From an uncultured Eubacteriales bacterium (lineage in GTDB: Bacteria > Bacillota > Clostridia > Oscillospirales > Oscillospiraceae): DNA of 14,638 nucleotides. The notes beneath the pieces were generated by a model that was given only the letters and a program-made list of their open reading frames with translations, had not been told where the DNA came from and did not search any database. Below are positions 6,236 to 12,858 of this stretch, piece by piece; the first letter of the stretch is position 1; each line of letters starts with the position of its first letter. Both the position numbers and the translations under genes were made by a program. The DNA lies in NCBI GenBank assembly GCA_900313295.1, contig OMQS01000018.1:1-14638 (forward strand), read 5' to 3'.

Positions 6236-7534
6236 ATGAGGATCCATGTGGTGAAGAAGGGGGAGAGCCTTTTCTCCATTGCGCAGCAGTACGGCGTGTC
6301 CGCCCGCCTGCTGCAGAAGCAGAACGAAGTGCCGGCGGACGGGACGCTGGTGACGGGGCAGACGCTGGTGATCCTGCTGCCGGAGAAGACACATATCGTG
6401 CGGTCGGGGGACACGGTGTATTCCATAGCAAGGAAATACGGCGTGTCCTCCAGAGAAATTTTTCAAAACAACATTTTTTTACAGGGGCAGGGAACGCTGA
6501 CGCCCGGGGAGGAGCTGATTGTGACCCTGAAGGACGCGCCCAAGGGCGGGGCGCTGGGGGTGAACGGCTACGCCTATCCCTTCATCGGAAACGACCTGCT
6601 GCGGCAGGTGCTGCCCTACATGACCTATGTGACGCCGTTTACCTACGGCATCGGGGCGAACGGGCGGCTGATGCCCCTGCGGGACGAGGGCATTCTGGCG
6701 GCAGCGGGGCAGTACGGCGTGCAGCCGTGGATGCACCTGGCGTCCTTGACGGAGGAGGGGCGGTTCTCCTCGGCGCGGGCGGAGGCGCTTTTGCAGAGCG
6801 GACCGCAGCAGGAGGAACTGCTGGAGCAGGTGAAGGAGATTTTGAAGGAAAAGGGCTACGGCGGGCTGGACGTGGACTTTGAGTACATCCGGCCGGAGCT
6901 GGGAGCGGCCTACGCCGCCTTCGTGGTCATGCTGCGGCGGGAGCTGAATTCGCTGGGCTACTCCGTGCTGGCGGCACTGGCGCCCAAGACCTTTGCGGGG
7001 CAGCGGGGGCTTCTATACGAGGCGCACGACTACGCCGCGCTGGGGCAGGCGGCCAACGGCGTGCTGCTGATGACCTACGAATGGGGCTATACCGCAGGGC
7101 CGCCCATGGCGGTGGCGCCGCTGAACAAGGTGCGGCAGGTGCTGGACTACGCGCTGACGGAGATCGCGGCGGAGAAGCTGTTTTTGGGCGTGCCGGTGTA
7201 CGGCTACGACTGGCCGCTGCCCTTTAGAGAGGGGCTGACCCGCGCGGAGTCCATTTCGCCTCAGGAGGCGCTGGCGTTGGCCAGACGGTACGGGGCGGAA
7301 ATTCGGTTCGACGAAACGGCGCAGGCACCGTGGTTCCGCTACACGGCGCCCGACGGCGTGGAGCACGAGGTGTGGTTCGAGGACGCGCGCAGCAGCTATG
7401 CAAAATTCCGGCTGGCGGCGGAAAAGGGCCTTCAAGGAGTGGGGCTATGGAACCTCATGCGGCCGGCGCCCCAGACCTATTTGGCGCTGCACGGGGGATT
7501 TGACATTGAGGTGATGGGGGAGAGAAAGAAATAG
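6236..7534 (+). CDS. sleL: SleL/YaaH-like spore cortex N-acetylglucosaminidase (2 LysM + GH18)
   Basis: Predicted to hydrolyse spore cortex peptidoglycan, as SleL does during germination. Two LysM modules bind peptidoglycan: residues 2-48 (IHVVKKGESLFSIAQQYGVS) and 52-97 (THIVRSGDTVYSIARKYGVS). From about 110 to the end is a glycoside hydrolase family 18 barrel with the DxDxE core at 212-216 (D212, D214, catalytic E216); the first Asp of the longer DxxDxDxE motif is Gly209 here. YEWGY (281-285) and VPVYGYDW (319-326) are typical of the YaaH branch. There is no signal peptide, as expected for a protein loaded on the forespore by the mother cell. The ATG at 6236 has AGAGGAGGA at 6220-6228; the frame is open further upstream but only antisense to feoB. 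At 432 residues it matches the family. Its stop codon overlaps the edge of a dispersed repeat. Confidence 0.92.
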   Translation: MRIHVVKKGESLFSIAQQYGVSARLLQKQNEVPADGTLVTGQTLVILLPEKTHIVRSGDTVYSIARKYGVSSREIFQNNIFLQGQGTLTPGEELIVTLKDAPKGGALGVNGYAYPFIGNDLLRQVLPYMTYVTPFTYGIGANGRLMPLRDEGILAAAGQYGVQPWMHLASLTEEGRFSSARAEALLQSGPQQEELLEQVKEILKEKGYGGLDVDFEYIRPELGAAYAAFVVMLRRELNSLGYSVLAALAPKTFAGQRGLLYEAHDYAALGQAANGVLLMTYEWGYTAGPPMAVAPLNKVRQVLDYALTEIAAEKLFLGVPVYGYDWPLPFREGLTRAESISPQEALALARRYGAEIRFDETAQAPWFRYTAPDGVEHEVWFEDARSSYAKFRLAAEKGLQGVGLWNLMRPAPQTYLALHGGFDIEVMGERKK

Positions 7535-7628
7535 TTGAAAGCGGAAAACGGAAAGGGGAAAGTCGGGGGTGTGAGGAAGGAGTACGGATTGCCACACCAG
7601 TGACGTCGGTCACTGGCTCGCAATGACA
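7533..7628 (-). repeat. Composite repeat, inverted copy
   Basis: Reverse complement of the arrangement at 3039-3120. It has AGTTGAAAGCGGAAAACGGA (7533-7552), GAGTACGGATTGCC (7580-7593), the inner palindrome CCAGTGAC (7597-7604) / GTCACTGG (7609-7616) around GTCG, and CTCGCAATGACA (7617-7628). It begins within the sleL stop codon. Confidence 0.8.
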
Positions 7629-7853
7629 GTTTTGAGAATGCGGTGCGTAGCCGGGCGGCGGGGTGAGGGGAGCGAATCGAGCGCCGCCGGTGGCGGATGA
7701 AGCGAGAGGAGCGAGTGGCTGCGGTCAAAATTGGGGGCGGCCGCCGTAAGGCAGCGCAGAAATTTTGGGCACCGCAACAGGATCACCCCGCTCTACGGCG
7801 GCATATCAGAAAATACGGCGGAATATGGGACATTTTGAAAGTGGGGGTGCAGC
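7629..7853. other. Gene-free leader of yqfC with a long bulged hairpin
   Basis: No supported gene; the open frames here do not look like protein. GCGGTCAAAATT (7721-7732) pairs with AATTTTG (7761-7767) plus ACCGC (7771-7775), leaving a three-base GGC bulge, and the loop contains the 10-base palindrome GGCGGCCGCC. The left part has GCCGCC/GGCGGC runs resembling the GC hairpin repeats. The stretch could be a transcribed leader or another decayed repeat. Confidence 0.5.
7801..7829 (+). promoter_or_regulatory. Possible sigma-E-like promoter of yqfC
   Basis: GCATATC (7801-7807) matches six of seven positions of the sigma-E -35 motif. Fourteen bases later is AATATGGG, which keeps only the ATA core of the -10. 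yqfC-yqfD is a sigma-E operon in Bacillus, so a promoter is expected near here, but the -10 match is poor. Confidence 0.25.
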
Positions 7854-8135
7854 ATGGGGAAGCGGAAGCTGGCGCAGGTGGGGCAGGAGGCCGTGGAGCG
7901 GCTGGATCTGCCTCCGGAGGTGGCGGCGGGGGTGCCGCAGATGGAGCTATACGGCAACCGGCAGATCTATTTGTCCGGTCACAGGGGCGTGATCTCCTAC
8001 AGCACGGAGGAGGTGGCGGTGGCCGGCGGCAGCCTGACGGTGCGCATTACGGGAACGGAGCTGCAATTAGCGGCCATGACGGCGGAAGAGCTGCGGCTGA
8101 CGGGACGCATCAAACAGGTGGAGCTGATGGAGTGA
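7854..8135 (+). CDS. yqfC: Sporulation protein YqfC
   Basis: A 93-residue protein of the YqfC family, a sporulation protein of unknown biochemical role in spore-forming Firmicutes. Supporting features are the length, the pattern MELYGNRQIYLSGHRGVISY in the middle, a beta-strand-rich C-terminal half ending in LRLTGRIKQVEL, and its position directly before yqfD. The family resembles small beta-rich domains and shows no catalytic motif. The ATG at 7854 is preceded by a G-rich but imperfect ribosome site. The gene ends three bases before yqfD, so the two are surely co-transcribed. Confidence 0.92.
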   Translation: MGKRKLAQVGQEAVERLDLPPEVAAGVPQMELYGNRQIYLSGHRGVISYSTEEVAVAGGSLTVRITGTELQLAAMTAEELRLTGRIKQVELME

Positions 8136-8138
8136 GCT

Positions 8139-9338
8139 ATGTATAAGCGTGCGGTACATTATTTGCAGGGCAGCGAGTGGGTGGAGATCCAGTGTGCCTG
8201 TCCGGAGCGGGTGCTGAACCTGCTGGGGGCAAGGGGCATCGTGTTCTGGGACCTGACATGGGAGTCGGAGATATGCCTGCGGCTGCGGATGCTGCTGCGG
8301 CAGGAGGCGCTGCTGCGGGAGATCGCCGAGCAGACGGGGGCGGAGATCACCGTGATGAGCCGGCGGGGGGTGCCGCTGCTGTGGGCGCGGTTCAGGCGGC
8401 GGTATGTGCTTTTGGCGGGGCTGGCGGTCTTCTGGCTGCTGCTGTTCGGCGGGAACTTATTCATATGGGAATTTCGGGTCAGCGGCAACGAGAACGTGCC
8501 CACGGAAACGGTGCTGCGGGCGCTGGAAAACTACGGCATCACCATCGGCTCACAGGGCATGCACATTGATCAGGAGGACATGCGCAACCATGTGCTGCTG
8601 GAGCTGCACGATGTGTCGTGGCTGACGGTGAACGTGAAGGGGTGCGTGGCCTATGTGCAGGTGGTGGAGCGGCAGCGGCCGCCGGAGATCGCTCAGGAGG
8701 ACGGCGTGTGGAACATCGTGGCCACCCGCGACGGGCTGGTGACGCAGGTGCGGGCACTGAACGGAAAGGCGCTGGTAGCCGCAGGCAGCACCGTGACGGA
8801 GGGGCAGCTGCTGGTGACGGGGATCTACGAAACGCGGGATCAGCGCACCTACACGACCCACAGCCTCGGCACGGTGGAGGCGCGGACGTGGTACGAATTA
8901 TCCGTATCCGTGCCGCTGGAGATCACGGAGAAAAGCGGGGAAAAGCAGGAACGGACGGCCATTTCCATTGACTTTGGCAAAAAAAGAATAAAATTGTGGG
9001 GCAGGGGTAGCATAAGCGGCGCAAACTGTGATAAAATAACATATTATCATCCGCTGTCGCTGCCGGTGGGGCTGCGGCTGCCCGTGACGCTGGTGAAGGA
9101 AACGGTGACGGCCTATGAGGGGCAGACCCTCCGCCGCAGCCGCGAGGAGGCGCAGAAGGAGGGGGAGAACCTCCTGCTGCAGCAGCTCAAGGCGCAGCTG
9201 GACGAGAGCAGCGCCATAACGGAGACGAAGTTTTCCGCCGCCGTGGAGGGGGACTTTCTGCTGGTGGTGCTGCAGGCCGAGTGTCTGGAGCAGATAGGCA
9301 AGCCCGTGCAGGTGCAGCAGGCGGAGGAATCGAACTGA
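8139..9338 (+). CDS. yqfD: Sporulation protein YqfD
   Basis: A 399-residue membrane-anchored protein of the YqfD family, required in spore formers for efficient sporulation with no known enzymatic activity. A cytoplasmic N-terminal part (1-88) is followed by one transmembrane helix (about 89-109, YVLLAGLAVFWLLLFGGNLF) and a large extracytoplasmic domain. Directly after the helix comes the stretch FRVSGNENVPTETVLRALEN, which resembles the POTRA-like start of related proteins. The C-terminus is charged and Gln-rich (QVQQAEESN). GGAG six bases before ATG supports the start. An unusually AT-rich patch at 8968-9055 may hold an internal promoter. It is followed after 11 bases by phoH. Confidence 0.93.
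   Translation: MYKRAVHYLQGSEWVEIQCACPERVLNLLGARGIVFWDLTWESEICLRLRMLLRQEALLREIAEQTGAEITVMSRRGVPLLWARFRRRYVLLAGLAVFWLLLFGGNLFIWEFRVSGNENVPTETVLRALENYGITIGSQGMHIDQEDMRNHVLLELHDVSWLTVNVKGCVAYVQVVERQRPPEIAQEDGVWNIVATRDGLVTQVRALNGKALVAAGSTVTEGQLLVTGIYETRDQRTYTTHSLGTVEARTWYELSVSVPLEITEKSGEKQERTAISIDFGKKRIKLWGRGSISGANCDKITYYHPLSLPVGLRLPVTLVKETVTAYEGQTLRRSREEAQKEGENLLLQQLKAQLDESSAITETKFSAAVEGDFLLVVLQAECLEQIGKPVQVQQAEESN
8968..9037 (+). promoter_or_regulatory. Candidate sigma-A promoters inside yqfD
   Basis: A strikingly AT-rich island in a GC-rich gene. TTGACT (8968-8973) and TAAAAT (8989-8994) are spaced by 15 bases, a little short. A second candidate is an extended -10, TGATAAAAT (9029-9037), without a clear -35. 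Either could give phoH and ybeY a vegetative promoter independent of the sporulation promoter before yqfC. Confidence 0.3.
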
Positions 9339-9349
9339 GGAGGAGACCC

Positions 9350-10309
9350 ATGGAGCAGCGCATCAGTCTGGAGCGTATGGAGGAGGCGGTGAGCCTTTTT
9401 GGCTCGTTTGACGAGAACATCCGTCTGCTGGAAAACGAATTTCATGTGACCGTAGTGAACCGTGAGGAGCAGCTCATCATCAACGGCGAGCCGGAGGACA
9501 CTATGCTGGCGGCCAAGGCCATCGAGGCGCTGCTGCGCCTTATCTCCAAGGGGGAAAACGTGGGGGAGCAGCACGTGCGCTACGTTATCGGCCTGTGCCG
9601 CAGCGGCCAGTCCGACCGCATTGACGAGCTGACCAGGGACGTCATCTGCATCAGCGCCAAGGGGCGCCCCATCAAGCCCAAGACCATCGGCCAGAAGGAC
9701 TACATAAAAACCATTCAGCAAAAGCCCGTGACCATCGGCGTGGGGCCGGCAGGTACGGGCAAGACGTATCTGGCCGTGGCGGCGGCGGTGGCGGCCTTCC
9801 GGGAAAAGGAAGTGAGCCGCATCATCCTCACCCGTCCGGCGGTGGAGGCCGGCGAGCGGCTGGGCTTTCTGCCCGGCGACCTGCAGAGCAAGGTGGATCC
9901 TTACCTGCGGCCGCTGTATGACGCCCTGTTTGACATGCTGGGGGCGGAAACGTATCAGAAATATCTGGAAAAGGGCAACATCGAGGTGGCGCCGCTGGCC
10001 TACATGCGGGGGCGGACGCTGGACGACAGCTTCATCATTCTGGACGAGGCGCAGAACACCAGTCGGGAGCAGATGAAAATGTTCCTGACCAGAATGGGCT
10101 TCGGCTCCAAGGTGGTCATCACCGGCGACGTGACCCAGATCGACCTGCCGGAAGGCAAGCCCAGCGGGCTGAAGGAGGCAATGAAGGTGCTGGACGGCGT
10201 GGAGGGCGTGGGCATTTGCCGGCTCACCCAGAACGACGTGGTGCGGCACATCATGGTGCAGCGGATCATCGAGGCCTACGCCAAATTTGAGGAGAAGAAA
10301 AAGAAATGA
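9350..10309 (+). CDS. phoH: PhoH-family ATPase
   Basis: A cytoplasmic P-loop NTPase of the PhoH/YbeZ family, thought to act in RNA metabolism together with the rRNA-maturation endonuclease YbeY. An N-terminal KH-like region (about 20-100) precedes the ATPase core. Walker A is GPAGTGKT (132-139), TRPAVEAGE lies at 161-169, and Walker B is FIILDEAQN (228-236) with the sensor VITGD at 256-260. The length of 319 residues is normal. I use ATG 9350 because GAGGAGGAG lies at 9338-9346; the frame is open a further 23 codons upstream, within yqfD. It overlaps ybeY by four bases (ATGA), implying translational coupling. In many Firmicutes the HD-domain gene yqfF stands between these two; here it is absent. 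Confidence 0.96.
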   Translation: MEQRISLERMEEAVSLFGSFDENIRLLENEFHVTVVNREEQLIINGEPEDTMLAAKAIEALLRLISKGENVGEQHVRYVIGLCRSGQSDRIDELTRDVICISAKGRPIKPKTIGQKDYIKTIQQKPVTIGVGPAGTGKTYLAVAAAVAAFREKEVSRIILTRPAVEAGERLGFLPGDLQSKVDPYLRPLYDALFDMLGAETYQKYLEKGNIEVAPLAYMRGRTLDDSFIILDEAQNTSREQMKMFLTRMGFGSKVVITGDVTQIDLPEGKPSGLKEAMKVLDGVEGVGICRLTQNDVVRHIMVQRIIEAYAKFEEKKKK

Positions 10310-10800
10310 GAAAGACCCACTATATCCCCATCACCGCCGACATAGAGGGGGCGGCGGACAAGCGCACCTGCGCCCTCATCCGCCGGACGATCCGCACGGC
10401 GCTGGCGGCAGAGGGCATGACGCTTCCGTGCGAGGTGGACGTGCTTTTAACGGACGACGAGGGCATCCACCGGATCAATCTGGACATGCGGAATGTGGAC
10501 AGGCCCACGGACGTGCTGAGCTTTCCGGAGTTTGACCTGACGCCGGAGGAGCTGCCCGCAGCAGAGGACGCAGACCCCGGAACGGGACTGATCCCTCTGG
10601 GGGACATGGTGCTCTCCATGGAGCGCGTGGCGGCGCAGGCCGAGGAGTACGGGCACTCGCGGCAGCGGGAGCTGGCGTATCTCGTGACCCACTCGATGCT
10701 GCACCTGCTGGGGTACGACCATCTGGACGAGGGCGAGATGAAAAAGCAGATGCGCGGGCGCGAGGAGGCCATCATGGCGCTTCTCGGGCTGGAAAGATAA
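10306..10800 (+). CDS. ybeY: Endoribonuclease YbeY
   Basis: A zinc-dependent single-strand endoribonuclease involved in 16S rRNA 3'-end maturation and ribosome quality control. The zinc motif H-x3-H-x5-H is complete at His129, His133 and His139 (THSMLHLLGYDHLD), and the family motif RPTDVLSFP is at 66-74. The length of 164 residues is typical. Its start overlaps the phoH stop in ATGA, and the ribosome binding site GAGGAG lies within the phoH end. A small membrane peptide and csaA follow in the same direction. Confidence 0.96.
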   Translation: MRKTHYIPITADIEGAADKRTCALIRRTIRTALAAEGMTLPCEVDVLLTDDEGIHRINLDMRNVDRPTDVLSFPEFDLTPEELPAAEDADPGTGLIPLGDMVLSMERVAAQAEEYGHSRQRELAYLVTHSMLHLLGYDHLDEGEMKKQMRGREEAIMALLGLER

Positions 10801-10863
10801 GAGCGCAGGCGCCGCACCGGCAACGGAAGCCTGCAAAAAGGACGGGGCAGAAAGGACGGAGCC

Positions 10864-10980
10864 ATGAAGAAGAAAACCATCGTTCTCCTATCTCTGGCGG
10901 CCATTATTCCGGCGGCGGCGCTGTATGCGAGGAGGATATTCTGGAGCGGCACGACGACATCGTGGGACATTACAGAATGA
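10864..10980 (+). CDS. Small single-span membrane peptide, unknown
   Basis: ATG AAG AAG AAA opens a 38-residue reading frame: a basic start (MKKK), one hydrophobic helix (about residues 5-22, TIVLLSLAAIIPAAALYA), then RRIFW and a short polar tail. AAAGGA, seven bases before ATG, is an acceptable ribosome site. It sits 63 bases after ybeY and 30 before csaA, in the place where dgkA often stands in this cluster. It may be a genuine small protein or the front remnant of a lost membrane gene; I recognise no family. Confidence 0.55.
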   Translation: MKKKTIVLLSLAAIIPAAALYARRIFWSGTTTSWDITE

Positions 10981-11010
10981 GCTGATGAGGCTTAAAAAGG
11001 AGGCTGTTTT

Positions 11011-11340
11011 ATGGCGACGTTTGATGATTTCATGAAGCTGGACATTCGGGTGGGCACCATCACGGAAGCGAAGGTCTTTGAAAAGGCCAGAAAGCCGGCC
11101 TATCAGCTAATGGTGGATCTGGGCGGGGAGATCGGGCTGAAGCGGTCTTCGGCGCAGATCACGGAGCACTACAAGCCCGAGGAGCTGGTGGGCAAGCAGG
11201 TGCTGGCGGTGGTGAATTTTCCGCCGCGGCAGATCGCAAACTTTATGTCGGAGGTGCTGGTGCTGGGCACCTACAGCGAGGGCGGCGTGGTTCTCATTAC
11301 GCCGGACAAGCAGGTCAAAAACGGGGACAAGCTGGGTTGA
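11011..11340 (+). CDS. csaA: CsaA-type tRNA-binding protein / chaperone
   Basis: A 109-residue protein formed by a single tRNA-binding OB fold, the same fold as the C-terminus of methionyl-tRNA synthetase. CsaA of Bacillus has chaperone activity linked to protein export. The pattern matches Bacillus CsaA closely: [13 protein letters not shown] (5-17), [10 protein letters not shown] (42-51), [20 protein letters not shown] (67-86) and the end NGDKLG. A strong AAAGGAGG seven bases upstream fixes the start. Dimerisation and tRNA binding are known for the family. Its place in the era cluster, where cdd is common, is unusual. Confidence 0.93.
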   Translation: MATFDDFMKLDIRVGTITEAKVFEKARKPAYQLMVDLGGEIGLKRSSAQITEHYKPEELVGKQVLAVVNFPPRQIANFMSEVLVLGTYSEGGVVLITPDKQVKNGDKLG

Positions 11341-11556
11341 TATATGCAGAGAAAGCCTCGCAGAGTTCGCGTCCGCAGACGCGAAAAATGGAGATCATTT
11401 TCTCGCGCGGCATGCGCGTGAGAGAAAATACCGCTCAGGCTGCCAGTGTGGAATTTCTGCGCCCCGCGCAAAAATTATGCGCGCAGCAGACTGGGAGGCT
11501 TTTGGCAGAAAAATCGAAGATTTTTCGCCAGTTTTAACGAAAGTTGAGGATCACCT
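11341..11556. other. Hairpin-rich spacer between csaA and era
   Basis: 216 bases without a gene but with four separate stems: TTCGCGTC/GACGCGAA (11366-11385, perfect, loop CGCA); ATTTTCTC/GAGAAAAT (11397-11429) with GCGC-rich inner pairing; CGCGCA/TGCGCG (11465-11483) nested in CTGCGC/GCGCAG; and the GGCAGAAAA-type hairpin (11503-11530). None has a clean T run after a GC stem except weakly the last, so termination of the csaA transcript is uncertain. Confidence 0.6.
11500..11535. repeat. GGCAGAAAA-type hairpin, copy 2
   Basis: TGGCAGAAAAATC (11503-11515), loop GAA, GATTTTTCGCCA (11519-11530): an 8-bp A/T-rich stem closed by GGC/GCC with a bulged A, then GTTTT. It shares its left arm and the preceding TTTT with the hairpin at 237-270 before rnj. 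It lies about 27 bases before the era start codon. Confidence 0.6.
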
Positions 11557-12459
11557 ATGAGTAACATTACAAAAACCGCTATGATCACCGTGTGCGGACG
11601 GCCCAATGTGGGCAAGTCCAGCCTGACCAACGCCCTGGTGGGGGAGAAGATCGCCATTGTGTCCAATAAGCCCCAGACCACGAGAAACCGCATTTACGGC
11701 GTGGTGAACCGGGGGGACACCCAGTATGTGCTGCTGGACACACCGGGTCTGCACAAGCCCCGCTCCCGACTGGGGGACTACATGGTGAAAGTCGTGCGGG
11801 AGAGTCTGGCGGACGTGGAGTGCGCGGTGCTGCTGGTGGAGCCTATCGCCCACGTGGGCGAGCCGGAGAAAATATTGCTGGAGCGCATCCGGGAGGAGAA
11901 GCTGCCGTGCATTCTCTGCATCAATAAGATCGACACCGTGGCCAAAAAGGACGACCTGCTGGCGGTCATTGCCGCCTACAGCGAGGCTTATCCGAATTTC
12001 GCTGCCATCGTGCCCATCTCTGCACGCACCGGCGACGGGCTGGAGGAGCTGATGGGGCTGCTGGCAGGCTACGCTCAGGAGGGGCCGCAGCTCTTCCCCG
12101 ACGGCATGACCACCGACCAGCCGGACAGCCAGGTCTGCGCCGAGACGGTGCGGGAGAAGATGCTGCTGTGTCTGGACAAGGAGATCCCCCACGGCACGGC
12201 GGTGGAGGTGACGCGATTCTCCGAGCGGGAGGACGGCATCATTGATCTGGACGTGACCATTTACTGCGAAAAGGCCAGCCACAAGGGCATCATCATCGGC
12301 AAGGGCGGCGAGATGATCAAGCGCATCAGCTCTCTGGCGCGGCGGGACATTGAGAAATTCATGGGCACGAAGGTGTACATGGAGACCTGGGTGAAGGTGA
12401 AGGAAAACTGGAGAGATAATGTGAACTTTATCCGAAGCCAGGGGTATGACGAGAACTGA
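11557..12459 (+). CDS. era: GTPase Era
   Basis: An essential GTPase that binds the 3' end of 16S rRNA and assists small-subunit assembly. G1 is GRPNVGKS (14-21), the switch I region is PQTTRNR (39-45), G3 DTPG (61-64), G4 NKID (123-126) and G5 SAR (155-157). The C-terminal KH RNA-binding domain has IIIGKGGEMIKRI (245-257). At 300 residues it is full length. ATG 11557 is preceded by TGAGGAT at a suitable distance; the later ATG at 11581 would cut into the G domain strand. Functionally it pairs with ybeY upstream. Confidence 0.97.
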   Translation: MSNITKTAMITVCGRPNVGKSSLTNALVGEKIAIVSNKPQTTRNRIYGVVNRGDTQYVLLDTPGLHKPRSRLGDYMVKVVRESLADVECAVLLVEPIAHVGEPEKILLERIREEKLPCILCINKIDTVAKKDDLLAVIAAYSEAYPNFAAIVPISARTGDGLEELMGLLAGYAQEGPQLFPDGMTTDQPDSQVCAETVREKMLLCLDKEIPHGTAVEVTRFSEREDGIIDLDVTIYCEKASHKGIIIGKGGEMIKRISSLARRDIEKFMGTKVYMETWVKVKENWRDNVNFIRSQGYDEN

Positions 12460-12462
12460 ACC

Positions 12463-12765
12463 GGCGGCGGGAGGACAGAAGCATCCGCCCCTACGCAGGA
12501 ATTGGGAGTGCGGCGGTTGTCAGGCGGCGGGGTGAGGGCACCCCGCCCTACGGATGCGGTGCAGGGGTATTACGGATTGCCGCGTCGCTGCGCCCCTCGC
12601 AATGACAGGGTTGGAGGTGCGGCGTATGCGGGGCGTCGAGGACGCCGCCCCCTACACGGGGGATGGGGGTGCGGTACAGGCGGGCGGGGTAGAACCCCGC
12701 CCCTACGCAGGGCATGGGGGATCATGCGTTTATCGGGTGGCGGCATACATGGGTGCCGCCCTACG
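12463..12765 (+). repeat. Cluster of five GC hairpin units ending in CTACG/CTACA
   Basis: Five units share a stem with GGCGG-type arms followed by CCTAC or CTACGG. Unit 1, 12463-12495 (imperfect stem). Unit 2, GGCGGGGT/ACCCCGCC at 12526-12547. Unit 3, GGCGTC/GACGCC at 12632-12646. Unit 4, GGCGGGGT/ACCCCGCC at 12683-12701. Unit 5, GGCGGCA/TGCCGCC at 12739-12760. The spacers also share fragments (GCAGG, GGGGGTGCGGT). Related single copies lie at 141, 200 and 2931 in the opposite orientation. Confidence 0.75.
12564..12607 (-). repeat. Dispersed palindromic repeat, copy within the hairpin cluster
   Basis: GGGGTATTACGGATTGCC and CTCGCAATGACA (12596-12607) enclose the interior GCGTCGCTGCGCC, the reverse complement of the AGCGACG-type interior at 3051-3063. 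It is placed between units 2 and 3 of the GC hairpin cluster. Confidence 0.75.
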
Positions 12766-12766
12766 G

Positions 12767-12786
12767 ATTTTTACTTTGATAAAAAT
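12767..12786. repeat. AT-only hairpin between repeats and yqzL
   Basis: ATTTTTA (12767-12773), loop CTTTGA, TAAAAAT (12780-12786): a perfect 7-bp A/T stem directly after the last GC hairpin. It is too AT-rich to be a normal terminator; its role is unclear. Confidence 0.4.
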
Positions 12787-12858
12787 TGGCATCCAGTTCT
12801 TTCCACGGGTAAAGCGACGCTCGCTTCGGCATGCTATCTCCAAAGGGAGGTGGCAGGC

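Noticed and set aside
7697..7853. A reading frame starting MKREERVAAVKIG before yqfC
   Set aside because: No ribosome site of quality, it runs through a hairpin region and into yqfC in another frame, and the composition is not protein-like after the first residues.
9281..9349. An upstream extension of phoH into yqfD
   Set aside because: The ATG at 9350 has an excellent ribosome site and matches the usual protein start.
12460..12775. A possible CRISPR array, because of the repeated GC units
   Set aside because: The units differ in arms and loops, the spacing is irregular, the spacers share sequence with each other, and no cas gene is near.
12502..12858. A long upstream extension of the yqzL frame
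   Set aside because: It translates hairpin repeats, and the ribosome site at 12844-12850 fixes the short start.
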